This document shows, in pieces, positions 8,641 through 21,419 of a DNA stretch of 64,000 bases. The position numbers and the translations under genes were made by a program. The number at the start of each line of letters is the position of its first letter. Within the stretch, counting starts at the first letter, position 1. Below the pieces are notes generated by a model. That model ran no database searches. It was not told the DNA's origin and saw nothing but the letters and a program-made list of their open reading frames with translations. This DNA comes from Globodera rostochiensis (Eukaryota > Nematoda > Chromadorea > Rhabditida > Heteroderidae), in assembly GCA_018350325.1 (NCBI GenBank), contig JAEVLN010000049.1:1-64000 (forward strand), in the 5' to 3' direction.

Positions 8641-10404
8641 GATGTCTAAAGAACAGTTTTCAAGCCTAGACTATTTTCAGGTTCAATATTTTGAAACTTT
8701 AACCGGTGATGCGTTTAAAAATATTATTCATGCCATCCATTAATGGAGGAAAATAATTAGATTAAATTCATTAAGAATGCAAGTTTTTATATACTTAACT
8801 GTGTCTTTTTTCAATTCTAATAAAAAGCTGCCTAACATTGTAAAAATGTCCTTAAATTTTTATTTAATTTAGAACAGTGTCAAGAAACTAAAATATGCCG
8901 ATGTCTAAAGAACAGTTTTCAAGCCTAGACTATTTTCAGTTTCAAAATTTTGAAGCTTTAACCGGTGATGCTTTTAAAAATATTATTCATGCCATCCATT
9001 AATGGAGGTAATTAGATTAAATATAATTAAGAATCAATGCAAGTTTTTATATACTTAACTGTGTCTTTTTTCAATTCTAATAAAAAGCTGCCTAACATTG
9101 TAAAAATTTCCTTAAATTTTTATTTAATTTAAAACAGTGTCAAGAATCTAAAATATGCCGATGTCTAAAGAACAGTTTTCAAGCCTAGACTATTTTCAGG
9201 TTCAATATTTTGAAACTTTAACCGGCGATGCGTTTAAAAATATTATTCATGCCATCCATTAATGGAGGAAAATAATTAGATTAAATATCATTAAGAATGC
9301 AAGTTTTTATATACTTAACTGTGTCTTTTTTCAATTCTAATAAAAAGCTGCCTAACATTGTAAAAATGTCCTTAAATTTTTATTTAATTTAGAACAGTGT
9401 CAAGAATCTAAAATATGCCGATGTCTAAAGAACAGTTTTCAAGCCTAGACTATTTTCAGTTTCAAAATTTTGAAACTTTAACCGGTGATGCGTTTAAAAA
9501 TATTATTCATGCCATCCATTAATGGAGGAAAATAATTAGATTAAATATCATTAAGAATCAATGCAAGTTTTTATATACTTAACTGTGTCTTTTTTCAATT
9601 CTAATAAAAAGCTGCCTAACATTGTAAAAATGTCCTTAAATTTTTATTTAATTTAGAACAGTGTCAAGAATCTAAAATATGCCGATGTCTAAAGAACAGT
9701 TTTCAAGCCTAGACTATTTTCAGGTTCAATATTTTGAAACTTTAACCGGTGATGCGTTTAAAAATATTATTCATGCCATCCATTAATGGAGGAAAATAAT
9801 TAGATTAAATATCATTAAGAATGCAAGTTTTTATATACTTAACTGTGTCTTTTTTCAATTCTAATAAAAAGCTGCCTAACATTGTAAAAATGTCCTTAAA
9901 TTTTTATTTAATTTAGAACAGTGTCAAGAATCTAAAATATGCCGATGTCTAAAGAACAGTTTTCAAGCCTAGACTATTTTCAGTTTCAAAATTTTGAAAC
10001 TTTAACCGGTGATGCGTTTAAAAATATTATTCATGCCATCCATTAATGGAGGAAAATAATTAGATTAAATATCATTAAGAATCAATGCAAGTTTTTATAT
10101 ACTTAACTGTGTCTTTTTTCAATTCTAATAAAAAGCTGCCTAACATTGTAAAATAAATTTTTATTTAATTTAGAACAGTGTCAAGAATCTAAAATATGCC
10201 GATGTCTAAAGAACAGTTTTCAAGCCTAGACTATTTTCAGGTTCAATATTTTGAAACTTTAACCGGTGATGCGTTTAAAAATATTATTCATGCCATCCAT
10301 TAATGGAGGAAAATAATTAGATTAAATATAATTAAGAATCAATGCAAGTTTTTATATACTTAACTGTGTCTTTTTTCAATTCTAATAAAAAGCTGCCTAA
10401 CATT
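8641..10404. repeat. Satellite block c with alternating monomers
   Basis: About seven monomers. Two types alternate: type A has CAGGTTCAATATTTTG (near 8677, 9198, 9721, 10237) and type B has CAGTTTCAAAATTTTG (near 8937, 9457, 9981). This makes a ~525-bp dimeric higher-order unit. The block ends at CTGCCTAACATT against the Ty3/Gypsy fragment. Confidence 0.93.
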
Positions 10405-13218
10405 TTATTGGCCGTTACCCCCGGCTTGGAGTCGTACCAGTTCTTACTCTTTTCTCTCGCTACTTCTGAATTTTGTTTGGCATTTTTCAATACATTCAGA
10501 AGGTTTTCGCGGAACAGTTGGATGTAACCCTCCTGGTCAATTGTGTATGCGGGATTAACCGAAAGCGATACTGTCTCGTCTGACGGGAATCGCGCGCTTC
10601 TTCCAAACATTAGAGGGAAGGGAGAAAATCCCGTAATGCTTGATGGCGTTATGTTATACGAGAAGACCGCGTAAGCGAGCCGTTCGTCCCACGTCCACGT
10701 GTTTGAGACGGACTTTTTCAGAATTCCTATCAGAATTCGGTTGATCCGCTCGGCTAATCCGTTGGCTTTCGGGTCGTAGCCCGCGGTGAAACTTCTCTTT
10801 ATTCCCAATGTTTTCGAAATTTCCTCCATCGTGGAGTTTAGAAATTCCTTCCCTCTGTCAGAGTGAATTCTTTCTGGTGTTCCAAAAATCAGAACCAATT
10901 TTTCGACAAAAACTTTTGCTACTGCTTCCGCTGATTTGTTCGGGACTGGTTCGGCAATCACATATTTTGTGAAGTGGTCGACAATAACGCATATGTATTT
11001 TTGGTTTGAAAGGCTCGGGCCGACGTCCAAAATGTCCATGCACACTAGTTCAAGCGGTTCCGTCGATTGGACTACGTTTAGCGGTGGTTCTTTTGCTCTC
11101 GCGGTTCGGGTGTGTGCGCATATTCGACATTTCAGATGTTCCTGTATGCAATTCGCAAGCATATTCGGCCAGAAATAGGTTTCCGAAATTTGCAGATGCA
11201 ACTTTTTCCCGCTCATGTGGCCTGCGCATTTCCCTTCGTGTCGCGTTCGGATCAACTCTTCCCTGAATTTCGCCGGCACGAAAAGTCGCATTTTTCCGTT
11301 TTCGTCGCATAGGGTAGAGGAGTTTTTCGACGATTGCTTATCTATGGCATATCTTTATAATTCGTTGCCTTTCTCGCGGGTCGTCTGACATGACTCTTTT
11401 TTCCAAAAAGTCGTATATTGGTTTCATTTCGCTCACTTTTGTCTCGGCGATCCATTCGTCGCGGTTTTGCAATTCGTCCTCCTTTTCTTGGACTGCTGTC
11501 TCTTTGATTGCCCCTATGAAAGCGATGTCGTTTTCGTCCTGAATTTCCGGCAGTTCTTCGCCGTGTAAAGCCCTCGAGCGCGATAGCACATCCGCGATTA
11601 TGTTTTGTTTTCCCGGGCGGTATTCGACTTTTAGGATGACCGGGCGTTCATTTCGAGTAGCCATCGGTCAACACGGGAGTTTCCCGTTTCATTTTTACTC
11701 TTAAACATCCAAATAAGCGCCTTGTGATCTGTTATCACTCGTACTGGCAGCATGGTGATAAATTGTGTAAATTTTTTCACCCCGAAGCGGATAGCGAGTG
11801 CTTCCAGTTCGGTCGGGCAGTATTTCGCTTCGTATTTGCTGCATTGCCGAGGGCAAAGTAAATTGGGCGAATTGTGTTCGTTGGGTCCGGCTGACAAAGA
11901 ACAGCTGCGAGACCTGTTTTGCTTGCATCCGTCATGATGATGAATTGTCGAGCCGGGTCGGACTGTGCCGCTTCGAAATCTGGGAAGTACAGTACGACGT
12001 CGCTTAAAACTTTTCTTTTCAACTCGTCGATGGCTTCTTTCTCTTTTTCGCCGATGTAAAATTTCACTCCGTCTCTCAGCAATCTGTAGAGAGGCGCTGC
12101 GACTGTCCCAAACGAATAGATGAACTTCCTGTAGTAGGTGAAAAATCCGAGGAGTGATTGCAGTTCCTTTTTGGTGGTGGGGATAGGCAGTTTGGTCACT
12201 GGCATCGCCTTGTCAGCGTCCATTTTGATTCCCTCTCGCGTCAGTAAGTGGCCAAGGAACGGTAACTCAACGGCACAGAAGTGACATTTCGAGACCTTCA
12301 ATTTCAGTCCCGCTTCTTTTATTCGACCGAAGACTGCCTTGAGATGCTCGAGATGTTTTTCGAAGGTTTCAGACGCTATCAGAATGTCGTCAATGTAAAC
12401 GAAAACAAAATCGTCGATTATTCCTTCAAATAATCTCGACATAAATCTTTGAAATGTCGCGACCGCGTTGGAAAGACCAAATGGCATAACCACAAATTCG
12501 TGCAAGCCAAAGTTTGTGACGAATGCTGTTTTTTCGACGGAATTTTCATCCATTCGAATCTGCCAATATCCTGACATGAAGTCCAATGTGGTGAAATATT
12601 TCTTTCCCCCGAGCATGAGAAGCGTGTTGTCAATATTAGGCAGTGGAAAGCTGTCCTTTCTGGTGACTGAATTCACTCCTCTGTAGTCGACGCAAAAGCG
12701 AAGTGATCCGTCTTTTTTCGGCACTATCACAATTGGACTAGCCCAAGGTGAATGTGATGGCCTAATAATGCCCCTTCCCAAATATTCCTGGACCATGCCG
12801 GCTACTTTCTCGCGGTCGCATACGGAACTGGACGCACTTTTGACCGTATTGGTGCGGCATTTTCGGTTTCGATCGCGTGTTCGACAAGGTTCGTTTGCGT
12901 TAATTCGCAATCATGCTTTGCAAAAATTGTGGCGAATTTTTCGAGGAGATTTCGCAGTTGTTCTGCGTCTTCGTTTGGTAACGGGCCGAATTTTGCTTCC
13001 TGCTCTTCCCCCCTTTCCTGAGCTTCGTCTCCGTTTCGTTGCTCACTGTTATTGGTGATGACGTTCGCAATGATGAGCGGAGAGTGAAGCAACTCATCGA
13101 TTGTTATAATCCGCGCTTCCTCCACTTGGCCGAGATGAGTTTCTTCCTCTAGCAGAACCGTTGATGACGACAAGTTCGTAACCGGAATGCAGATTCGTCC
13201 GTTTTCCACAATTCCCAC
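10405..13218 (-). pseudogene. Ty3/Gypsy pol (RT-RNase H-integrase), copy 1
   Basis: Pieces in order on the minus strand: 13218-12802 (start of pol, ending near RPVPYATARK); 12910-11777 (RT with FTTLDFMSGYWQI, VMPFGLSNAVATFQRF and the YIDD active site, then the RNase H Asp in MTDAS); 11897-11631 (RNase H, TDHKALIW); 11664-11338 (connection); 11291-10332 (integrase, with H-H-C-C zinc finger, CMDILD, HSDRGKEF and the Glu in GLAERINR). Neighbouring pieces are in different frames, so at least four frameshifts break the gene, all shared with copy 2. The last 23 residues of the integrase frame are read from satellite DNA. Confidence 0.92.
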
Positions 13219-14702
13219 TGACGGTTGGACTCTTATCTCTTGCGACTCGGCTGAGGATGCTAGGATTTCGCTTATGCCTTGTCGACGCTCAATTCCAAAA
13301 TCTTCGATGATCGTGGCTCAATGGTCGTCCGAAAAATTACGGTAAGGAAATCCTTCCTTTCAGGTTCGACTTTCTCGAAGTTTACAAATGATTGATTCGG
13401 TTTGTCGTAAAGCTTGAATCCTAATTCGCCCAATGCATTTGTTCCGACTAGCAAATCAAAACCGATTGGCGCTTTGGCGATGTGAAAAGTTGTCATGATC
13501 GGCTCACGAATTCCTTTTCGTTGAACTGGCAACGAGACGGATGCATGGCATTCCAATGGCTTGCCGTTTACGTCCAAAATTCGTGCACAAGATTCCGCCA
13601 ATTGAACTTCATTTAAGTCCAAGTTCTTTTCTTTGACTAGTTTGACGAAGAAATCCGGGCTGATTAGCGATATCTGAGCGCCGCAGTCCAACATAGTCTC
13701 GGCCTCAATCGCGACAATGCCAACTTTCATGGCCATGATTTTGCCAACGGCTGGTTTTTTTCCTTCGGTATCTCCAAGCTGGTCGCCGATATTTCGGAAG
13801 AATTCGTCGATTTCCGGTGACAGTTCAATTTTTCCCAAACAGACATTGACTTGAGACACATCCTCCTCCGGAACCGTCAGACAATTCTGTTTGAGATAAT
13901 TCTTTGACTGTTGCTGTCTTTGCGCATAATTATTGCTGATGTTTTGGTCGATCGTTTCTCTCATCGGAGTTCTGTTCGCTCCCGAGGCCGTAAAATTTTG
14001 AAACTGGGGCTGGGTTGCTGGTCTTTGGTATTGCGGGCGAAAACTTTCTAATGCCGCAAGCCGTTTTCGATCCGGCCATTCTTCGGTGTATGCGTCGAAC
14101 TTCTTGAAGAAACGCTTTACTCCGTCATTGCCTTCGCTTCCACTCAAGTCCGGAATTTTTTCCAACACCAGGTGGTATTCCAAATTGCTGGGCGCGAGCT
14201 GCACCGGTTGTGGATTCATCACGTTTTGTTGAGAGGCAACCGCCTGAGAGACCGGAATTTGGTGTTGCTGCCATGATCGCGGCAAAGTCGGCGGTGGGTT
14301 TGGCATTTGCTGCGCCTGTACCATATTTGGAAACATTTGATGATGTTGAGTAACCGGTGGTTGCACTGGAATCTGCTGCTGATAGGCTGGATATGCTTGG
14401 TTGTGTGCCGGATGCAATTGAGGAGCGTAGGGTGGGTTTTGAAATTGGGGTGGAGGGTTTTTTGGACCGACGTTAGTGTGTCGCGGCGCATAGAATTGGT
14501 GCTGTCCGTGGTTTGGGTTTATTGCAACCCTTTGTTGGTATGTCGTGACTAATTGATGACCTCCAGCAAAATGGTCACGCACTACTCTCTCTTGCAAATT
14601 TTCATAGCGCTGATGTGGTGCGTTATTCGCTTGCGCATAATGCATTTGTCCCACTGTAGCATTATTCGGTTGGACATTTTGATTACGCTGCGCATTCGAA
14701 AT
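10405..14702 (-). mobile_element. Ty3/Gypsy retroelement, copy 1 (truncated both ends)
   Basis: On the minus strand the order is gag-protease, RT, RNase H, integrase, as in Ty3/Gypsy. Neither LTR is present. The 3' end stops inside the integrase C-terminus at the satellite junction 10404/10405, and the 5' end stops inside gag at 14702. It differs from copy 2 (16035-20331) by only a couple of bases: one substitution near 13390 and one base lost in copy 2 near 18817. Confidence 0.95.
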
Positions 14703-14729
14703 CAATTCTAATAAAAAGCTGCCTAACAT
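13272..14729 (-). pseudogene. Ty3/Gypsy gag-protease, copy 1, 5' truncated
   Basis: The frame is open for 485 residues, but the first nine (MLGSFLLEL) come from satellite sequence fused at 14702. The gag part is Gln/Asn/Pro-rich. The capsid-like start (IPDLSGSEGNDGVKRFFKKF) breaks off after KRLAALESF, joining a Gln-rich linker, so most of the capsid and any zinc knuckle are missing. The retropepsin motif is LDCGAQISLI, with DCG in place of the usual DTG/DSG. See copy 2 for the full 5' part. Confidence 0.85.
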
Positions 14730-16034
14730 TGTAAAAATGTCCTTAAATTTTTATTTAATTTAGAACAGTGTCAAGAAACTAAAATATGCCGATGTCTAAA
14801 GAACAGTTTTCAAGCCTAGACTATTTTCAGTTTCAAAATTTTGAAGCTTTAACCGGTGATGCTTTTAAAAATATTATTCATGCCATCCATTAATGGAGGT
14901 AATTAGATTAAATATAATTAAGAATCAATGCAAGTTTTTATATACTTAACTGTGTCTTTTTTCAATTCTAATAAAAAGCTGCCTAACATTGTAAAAATGT
15001 CCTTAAATTTTTATTTAATTTAGAACAGTGTCAAGAATCTAAAATATGCTGATGTCTAAAGAACAGTTTTCAAGCCTAGACTATTTTCAGGTTCAATATT
15101 TTGAAACTTTAACCGGCGATGCGTTTAAAAATATTATTCATGCCATCCATTAATGGAGGAAAATAATTAGATTAAATATCATTAAGAATGCAAGTTTTTA
15201 TATACTTAACTGTGTCTTTTTTCAATTCTAATAAAAAGCTGCCTAACATTGTAAAAATGTCCTTAAATTTTTATTTAATTTAGAACAGTGTCAAGAATCT
15301 AAAATATGCCGATGTCTAAAGAACAGTTTTCAAGCCTAGACTATTTTCAGTTTCAAAATTTTGAAACTTTAACCGGTGATGCGTTTAAAAATATTATTCA
15401 TGCCATCCATTAATGGAGGAAAATAATTAGATTAAATATCATTAAGAATCAATGCAAGTTTTTATATACTTAACTGTGTCTTTTTTCAATTCTAATAAAA
15501 AGCTGCCTAACATTGTAAAAATGTCCTTAAATATTTATTTAATTTAGAACAGTGTCAAGAATCTAAAATATGCCGATTCTAAAGAACAGTTTTCAAGCCT
15601 AGACTATTTTCAGTTTCAAAATTTTGAAACTTTAACCGGTGATGCGTTTAAAAATATTATTCATGCCATCCATTAATGGAGGAAAATAATTAGATTAAAT
15701 ATCATTAAGAATCAATGCAAGTTTTTATATACTTAACTGTGTCTTTTTTCAATTCTAATAAAAAGCTGCCTAACATTGTAAAATAAATATTTATTTAATT
15801 TAGAACAGTGTCAAGAATCTAAAATATGCCGATGTCTAAAGAACAGTTTTCAAGCCTAGACTATTTTCAGGTTCAATATTTTGAAGCTTTAACCGGTGAT
15901 GCGTTTAAAAATATTATTCATGCAATCCATTAATGGAGGAAAATAATTAGATTAAATATAATTAAGAATCAATGCAAGTTTTTATATACTTAACTGTGTC
16001 TTTTTTCAATTCTAATAAAAAGCTGCCTAACATT
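14703..16034. repeat. Satellite block d (duplicate of 8812-10404 minus one monomer)
   Basis: Monomer order is B-A-B-B-A. The first monomer shares private variants with 8812-9010 (AAGAAACTAAAATATG, GAAGCTTTAACC, GATGCTTTTAAA, GGAGGTAATTAG). Block c from 8812 reads B-A-B-A-B-A, so one type A monomer was lost here. This places the tandem-duplication breakpoint at 14702/14703. Confidence 0.92.
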
Positions 16035-18803
16035 TTATTGGCCGTTACCCCCGGCTTGGAGTCGTACCAGTTCTTACTCTTTTCTCTCGCTACTTCTGAA
16101 TTTTGTTTGGCATTTTTCAATACATTCAGAAGGTTTTCGCGGAACAGTTGGATGTAACCCTCCTGGTCAATTGTGTATGCGGGATTAACCGAAAGCGATA
16201 CTGTCTCGTCTGACGGGAATCGCGCGCTTCTTCCAAACATTAGAGGGAAGGGAGAAAATCCCGTAATGCTTGATGGCGTTATGTTATACGAGAAGACCGC
16301 GTAAGCGAGCCGTTCGTCCCACGTCCACGTGTTTGAGACGGACTTTTTCAGAATTCCTATCAGAATTCGGTTGATCCGCTCGGCTAATCCGTTGGCTTTC
16401 GGGTCGTAGCCCGCGGTGAAACTTCTCTTTATTCCCAATGTTTTCGAAATTTCCTCCATCGTGGAGTTTAGAAATTCCTTCCCTCTGTCAGAGTGAATTC
16501 TTTCTGGTGTTCCAAAAATCAGAACCAATTTTTCGACAAAAACTTTTGCTACTGCTTCCGCTGATTTGTTCGGGACTGGTTCGGCAATCACATATTTTGT
16601 GAAGTGGTCGACAATAACGCATATGTATTTTTGGTTTGAAAGGCTCGGGCCGACGTCCAAAATGTCCATGCACACTAGTTCAAGCGGTTCCGTCGATTGG
16701 ACTACGTTTAGCGGTGGTTCTTTTGCTCTCGCGGTTCGGGTGTGTGCGCATATTCGACATTTCAGATGTTCCTGTATGCAATTCGCAAGCATATTCGGCC
16801 AGAAATAGGTTTCCGAAATTTGCAGATGCAACTTTTTCCCGCTCATGTGGCCTGCGCATTTCCCTTCGTGTCGCGTTCGGATCAACTCTTCCCTGAATTT
16901 CGCCGGCACGAAAAGTCGCATTTTTCCGTTTTCGTCGCATAGGGTAGAGGAGTTTTTCGACGATTGCTTATCTATGGCATATCTTTATAATTCGTTGCCT
17001 TTCTCGCGGGTCGTCTGACATGACTCTTTTTTCCAAAAAGTCGTATATTGGTTTCATTTCGCTCACTTTTGTCTCGGCGATCCATTCGTCGCGGTTTTGC
17101 AATTCGTCCTCCTTTTCTTGGACTGCTGTCTCTTTGATTGCCCCTATGAAAGCGATGTCGTTTTCGTCCTGAATTTCCGGCAGTTCTTCGCCGTGTAAAG
17201 CCCTCGAGCGCGATAGCACATCCGCGATTATGTTTTGTTTTCCCGGGCGGTATTCGACTTTTAGGATGACCGGGCGTTCATTTCGAGTAGCCATCGGTCA
17301 ACACGGGAGTTTCCCGTTTCATTTTTACTCTTAAACATCCAAATAAGCGCCTTGTGATCTGTTATCACTCGTACTGGCAGCATGGTGATAAATTGTGTAA
17401 ATTTTTTCACCCCGAAGCGGATAGCGAGTGCTTCCAGTTCGGTCGGGCAGTATTTCGCTTCGTATTTGCTGCATTGCCGAGGGCAAAGTAAATTGGGCGA
17501 ATTGTGTTCGTTGGGTCCGGCTGACAAAGAACAGCTGCGAGACCTGTTTTGCTTGCATCCGTCATGATGATGAATTGTCGAGCCGGGTCGGACTGTGCCG
17601 CTTCGAAATCTGGGAAGTACAGTACGACGTCGCTTAAAACTTTTCTTTTCAACTCGTCGATGGCTTCTTTCTCTTTTTCGCCGATGTAAAATTTCACTCC
17701 GTCTCTCAGCAATCTGTAGAGAGGCGCTGCGACTGTCCCAAACGAATAGATGAACTTCCTGTAGTAGGTGAAAAATCCGAGGAGTGATTGCAGTTCCTTT
17801 TTGGTGGTGGGGATAGGCAGTTTGGTCACTGGCATCGCCTTGTCAGCGTCCATTTTGATTCCCTCTCGCGTCAGTAAGTGGCCAAGGAACGGTAACTCAA
17901 CGGCACAGAAGTGACATTTCGAGACCTTCAATTTCAGTCCCGCTTCTTTTATTCGACCGAAGACTGCCTTGAGATGCTCGAGATGTTTTTCGAAGGTTTC
18001 AGACGCTATCAGAATGTCGTCAATGTAAACGAAAACAAAATCGTCGATTATTCCTTCAAATAATCTCGACATAAATCTTTGAAATGTCGCGACCGCGTTG
18101 GAAAGACCAAATGGCATAACCACAAATTCGTGCAAGCCAAAGTTTGTGACGAATGCTGTTTTTTCGACGGAATTTTCATCCATTCGAATCTGCCAATATC
18201 CTGACATGAAGTCCAATGTGGTGAAATATTTCTTTCCCCCGAGCATGAGAAGCGTGTTGTCAATATTAGGCAGTGGAAAGCTGTCCTTTCTGGTGACTGA
18301 ATTCACTCCTCTGTAGTCGACGCAAAAGCGAAGTGATCCGTCTTTTTTCGGCACTATCACAATTGGACTAGCCCAAGGTGAATGTGATGGCCTAATAATG
18401 CCCCTTCCCAAATATTCCTGGACCATGCCGGCTACTTTCTCGCGGTCGCATACGGAACTGGACGCACTTTTGACCGTATTGGTGCGGCATTTTCGGTTTC
18501 GATCGCGTGTTCGACAAGGTTCGTTTGCGTTAATTCGCAATCATGCTTTGCAAAAATTGTGGCGAATTTTTCGAGGAGATTTCGCAGTTGTTCTGCGTCT
18601 TCGTTTGGTAACGGGCCGAATTTTGCTTCCTGCTCTTCCCCCCTTTCCTGAGCTTCGTCTCCGTTTCGTTGCTCACTGTTATTGGTGATGACGTTCGCAA
18701 TGATGAGCGGAGAGTGAAGCAACTCATCGATTGTTATAATCCGCGCTTCCTCCACTTGGCCGAGATGAGTTTCTTCCTCTAGCAGAACCGTTGATGACGA
18801 CAA
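16035..18803 (-). pseudogene. Ty3/Gypsy pol, copy 2
   Basis: Same layout and same frame breaks as copy 1: 18803-18432 (pol start), 18540-17407 (RT with YIDD and RNase H Asp), 17527-17261, 17294-16968 and 16921-15962 (integrase, again ending in satellite-encoded residues). A 1-base deletion near 18817 (CCGGAAGCAG against CCGGAATGCAG in copy 1) shortens the first piece. Shared lesions mean the element was dead before it was duplicated. Confidence 0.92.
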
Positions 18804-18900
18804 GTTCGTAACCGGAAGCAGATTCGTCCGTTTTCCACAATTCCCACTGACGGTTGGACTCTTATCTCTTGCGACTCGGCTGAGGATGCTAGGATTTCGC

Positions 18901-20796
18901 TTATGCCTTGTCGACGCTCAATTCCAAAATCTTCGATGATCGTGGCTCAATGGTCGTCCGAAAAATTACGGTAAGGAAATCCTTCCTTTCAGGTTCGACT
19001 TTCTCGAAGTTTACAAATGCTTGATTCGGTTTGTCGTAAAGCTTGAATCCTAATTCGCCCAATGCATTTGTTCCGACTAGCAAATCAAAACCGATTGGCG
19101 CTTTGGCGATGTGAAAAGTTGTCATGATCGGCTCACGAATTCCTTTTCGTTGAACTGGCAACGAGACGGATGCATGGCATTCCAATGGCTTGCCGTTTAC
19201 GTCCAAAATTCGTGCACAAGATTCCGCCAATTGAACTTCATTTAAGTCCAAGTTCTTTTCTTTGACTAGTTTGACGAAGAAATCCGGGCTGATTAGCGAT
19301 ATCTGAGCGCCGCAGTCCAACATAGTCTCGGCCTCAATCGCGACAATGCCAACTTTCATGGCCATGATTTTGCCAACGGCTGGTTTTTTTCCTTCGGTAT
19401 CTCCAAGCTGGTCGCCGATATTTCGGAAGAATTCGTCGATTTCCGGTGACAGTTCAATTTTTCCCAAACAGACATTGACTTGAGACACATCCTCCTCCGG
19501 AACCGTCAGACAATTCTGTTTGAGATAATTCTTTGACTGTTGCTGTCTTTGCGCATAATTATTGCTGATGTTTTGGTCGATCGTTTCTCTCATCGGAGTT
19601 CTGTTCGCTCCCGAGGCCGTAAAATTTTGAAACTGGGGCTGGGTTGCTGGTCTTTGGTATTGCGGGCGAAAACTTTCTAATGCCGCAAGCCGTTTTCGAT
19701 CCGGCCATTCTTCGGTGTATGCGTCGAACTTCTTGAAGAAACGCTTTACTCCGTCATTGCCTTCGCTTCCACTCAAGTCCGGAATTTTTTCCAACACCAG
19801 GTGGTATTCCAAATTGCTGGGCGCGAGCTGCACCGGTTGTGGATTCATCACGTTTTGTTGAGAGGCAACCGCCTGAGAGACCGGAATTTGGTGTTGCTGC
19901 CATGATCGCGGCAAAGTCGGCGGTGGGTTTGGCATTTGCTGCGCCTGTACCATATTTGGAAACATTTGATGATGTTGAGTAACCGGTGGTTGCACTGGAA
20001 TCTGCTGCTGATAGGCTGGATATGCTTGGTTGTGTGCCGGATGCAATTGAGGAGCGTAGGGTGGGTTTTGAAATTGGGGTGGAGGGTTTTTTGGACCGAC
20101 GTTAGTGTGTCGCGGCGCATAGAATTGGTGCTGTCCGTGGTTTGGGTTTATTGCAACCCTTTGTTGGTATGTCGTGACTAATTGATGACCTCCAGCAAAA
20201 TGGTCACGCACTACTCTCTCTTGCAAATTTTCATAGCGCTGATGTGGTGCGTTATTCGCTTGCGCATAATGCATTTGTCCCACTGTAGCATTATTCGGTT
20301 GGACATTTTGATTACGCTGCGCATTCGAAATTTGGTTTCGGTCTGGTGCCGAAAATGCAAAAATTGGAGTTGAAGTTCTGGGTTGAAAAATTTCCTGCCG
20401 GTTTCTGTTCTCTCCCAAATTGCCAAATTGCAAAATGTCTTCCCGCAAACCTCCGACAATGTTCTGTCCATTTCCTTCCGTTTCCGCACGGTTGAGATTG
20501 ACGTTGCGCAATCGATTGTGCAGTTCCTCTTCTGCCATGGTGTCACCTGAATCGGAGTATTCACCCTCCTCTTCCTCAAAAATTTGTCTCTGTGGAATTT
20601 GTCTGTTCTCGTTCTGCTGATTTAAAAACAGGTCTTGAACGGGTTGAAAATATTGTTGCTGAACCGCCTCGTTTTGTGCGGGTGGTTCTCTCGCAGGCAG
20701 AGGAATGCCGTCGCGGTTTAGAACAACTCCTTCTGTTGCCGCTCTCCGACGAGTGAGGGGCGGACTCCGACAAATTACCATTTTGTTTGCTAACAC
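18901..20796 (-). pseudogene. Ty3/Gypsy gag-protease, copy 2
   Basis: Open for 631 residues. The start is taken at 20796 (MLANKMVICRSPPLTRRR), shortly after the leader. The N-terminal half is acidic then Gln/Asn/Pro-rich and disordered. The capsid segment begins at IPDLSGSEGNDG and is cut after about 35 residues by an in-frame internal deletion. The retropepsin region has LDCGAQISLISPDFF and a downstream IGFDLLVGTNALGELGF flap or hydrophobic segment. The atypical DCG motif may be a lineage variant or a lesion. It precedes pol on the same strand. Confidence 0.85.
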
Positions 20797-21054
20797 TCCA
20801 AATTTGGTAGTGAGCTAATCCCGTTTTTCAGCGAAAAGTAAGGTGCACCAACCGATGTCACCAAGCAAAGTTTAGTTAAATCTTCGCTTCTTTCACTCTC
20901 ACCAAAAATTTTTGTCCACGCCTGGATCAATTTTGTCCCGTCTTAACCAAGATCGGTTCAATTCCCGCTTAGACTTTCTACGCTCTTAGCAAACTAATCC
21001 GATCTCCCTAATTTCTGAAGGGAAAAAAAAAAAAATTCGCTGACAAACCTGCTC
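20797..21054 (-). other. Ty3/Gypsy leader (5' untranslated region)
   Basis: Non-coding stretch between gag and the candidate primer-binding site, with a poly-A/T run near 21030. No separate gene is seen. Confidence 0.5.
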
Positions 21055-21072
21055 TGTCCTAGTGGAGCGCCA
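21055..21072 (-). promoter_or_regulatory. Candidate primer-binding site
   Basis: On the minus strand TGGCGCTCCACTAGGACA follows an AATTCTATT end. TGGCGC is a typical start of a tRNA primer-binding site, which would place a 5' LTR at about 21073-21400. No second LTR is present to confirm it. Confidence 0.35.
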
Positions 21073-21417
21073 AATAGAATTCCGGGATCGCTGGGGGGAC
21101 GCTGGTGTGGGGGGATGTAGTCAATAATCGTAGTCGAACCCGTTTGAATATGCTTATTCCTTTTACTGTCCACAATTACGCTTTCGCACACAATCAGATT
21201 AAAGATGCAAAGGCACAAATCAATACTTATCCGCAATCCGAAGAAAAACGAAGTGAAGAAGAAAAGTCAACAACCAAAAGGGGGAACTATAGATGGACGA
21301 TTTGTCAAACTTAAATTAGAACACCAACAATTCATTTAAACCTACGGGGAGATCGGGCTGAGAAATAATATTCCTGAGAAGAAAAGGTCAAATATCAACA
21401 ATTACTACACAGACTCG
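21073..21417. other. Possible 5' LTR remnant / junction DNA
   Basis: Sequence between the primer-binding-site candidate and the second Ty3/Gypsy element. No repeat partner exists in the window, so LTR identity cannot be shown. Confidence 0.3.
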
Positions 21418-21419
21418 AG

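Larger units (their letters stand above)
16035..21072 (-). mobile_element. Ty3/Gypsy retroelement, copy 2 (with 5' region)
   Basis: Same element as 10405-14702, with an identical satellite junction at the integrase end (16034/16035). It extends further 5', through full gag and a leader to a candidate primer-binding site at 21055-21072. No 3' LTR is present. Confidence 0.93.

Noticed and set aside
10858..12686. Plus-strand and alternate minus-strand frames across the Ty3/Gypsy pol copies
   Set aside because: Shadows of the pol coding frames; no domains.
10377..14730. A 28-bp satellite duplication flanking retroelement copy 1, as if a long target duplication
   Set aside because: The right-hand junction is the breakpoint of a tandem duplication; the matching phase of the satellite is coincidental.
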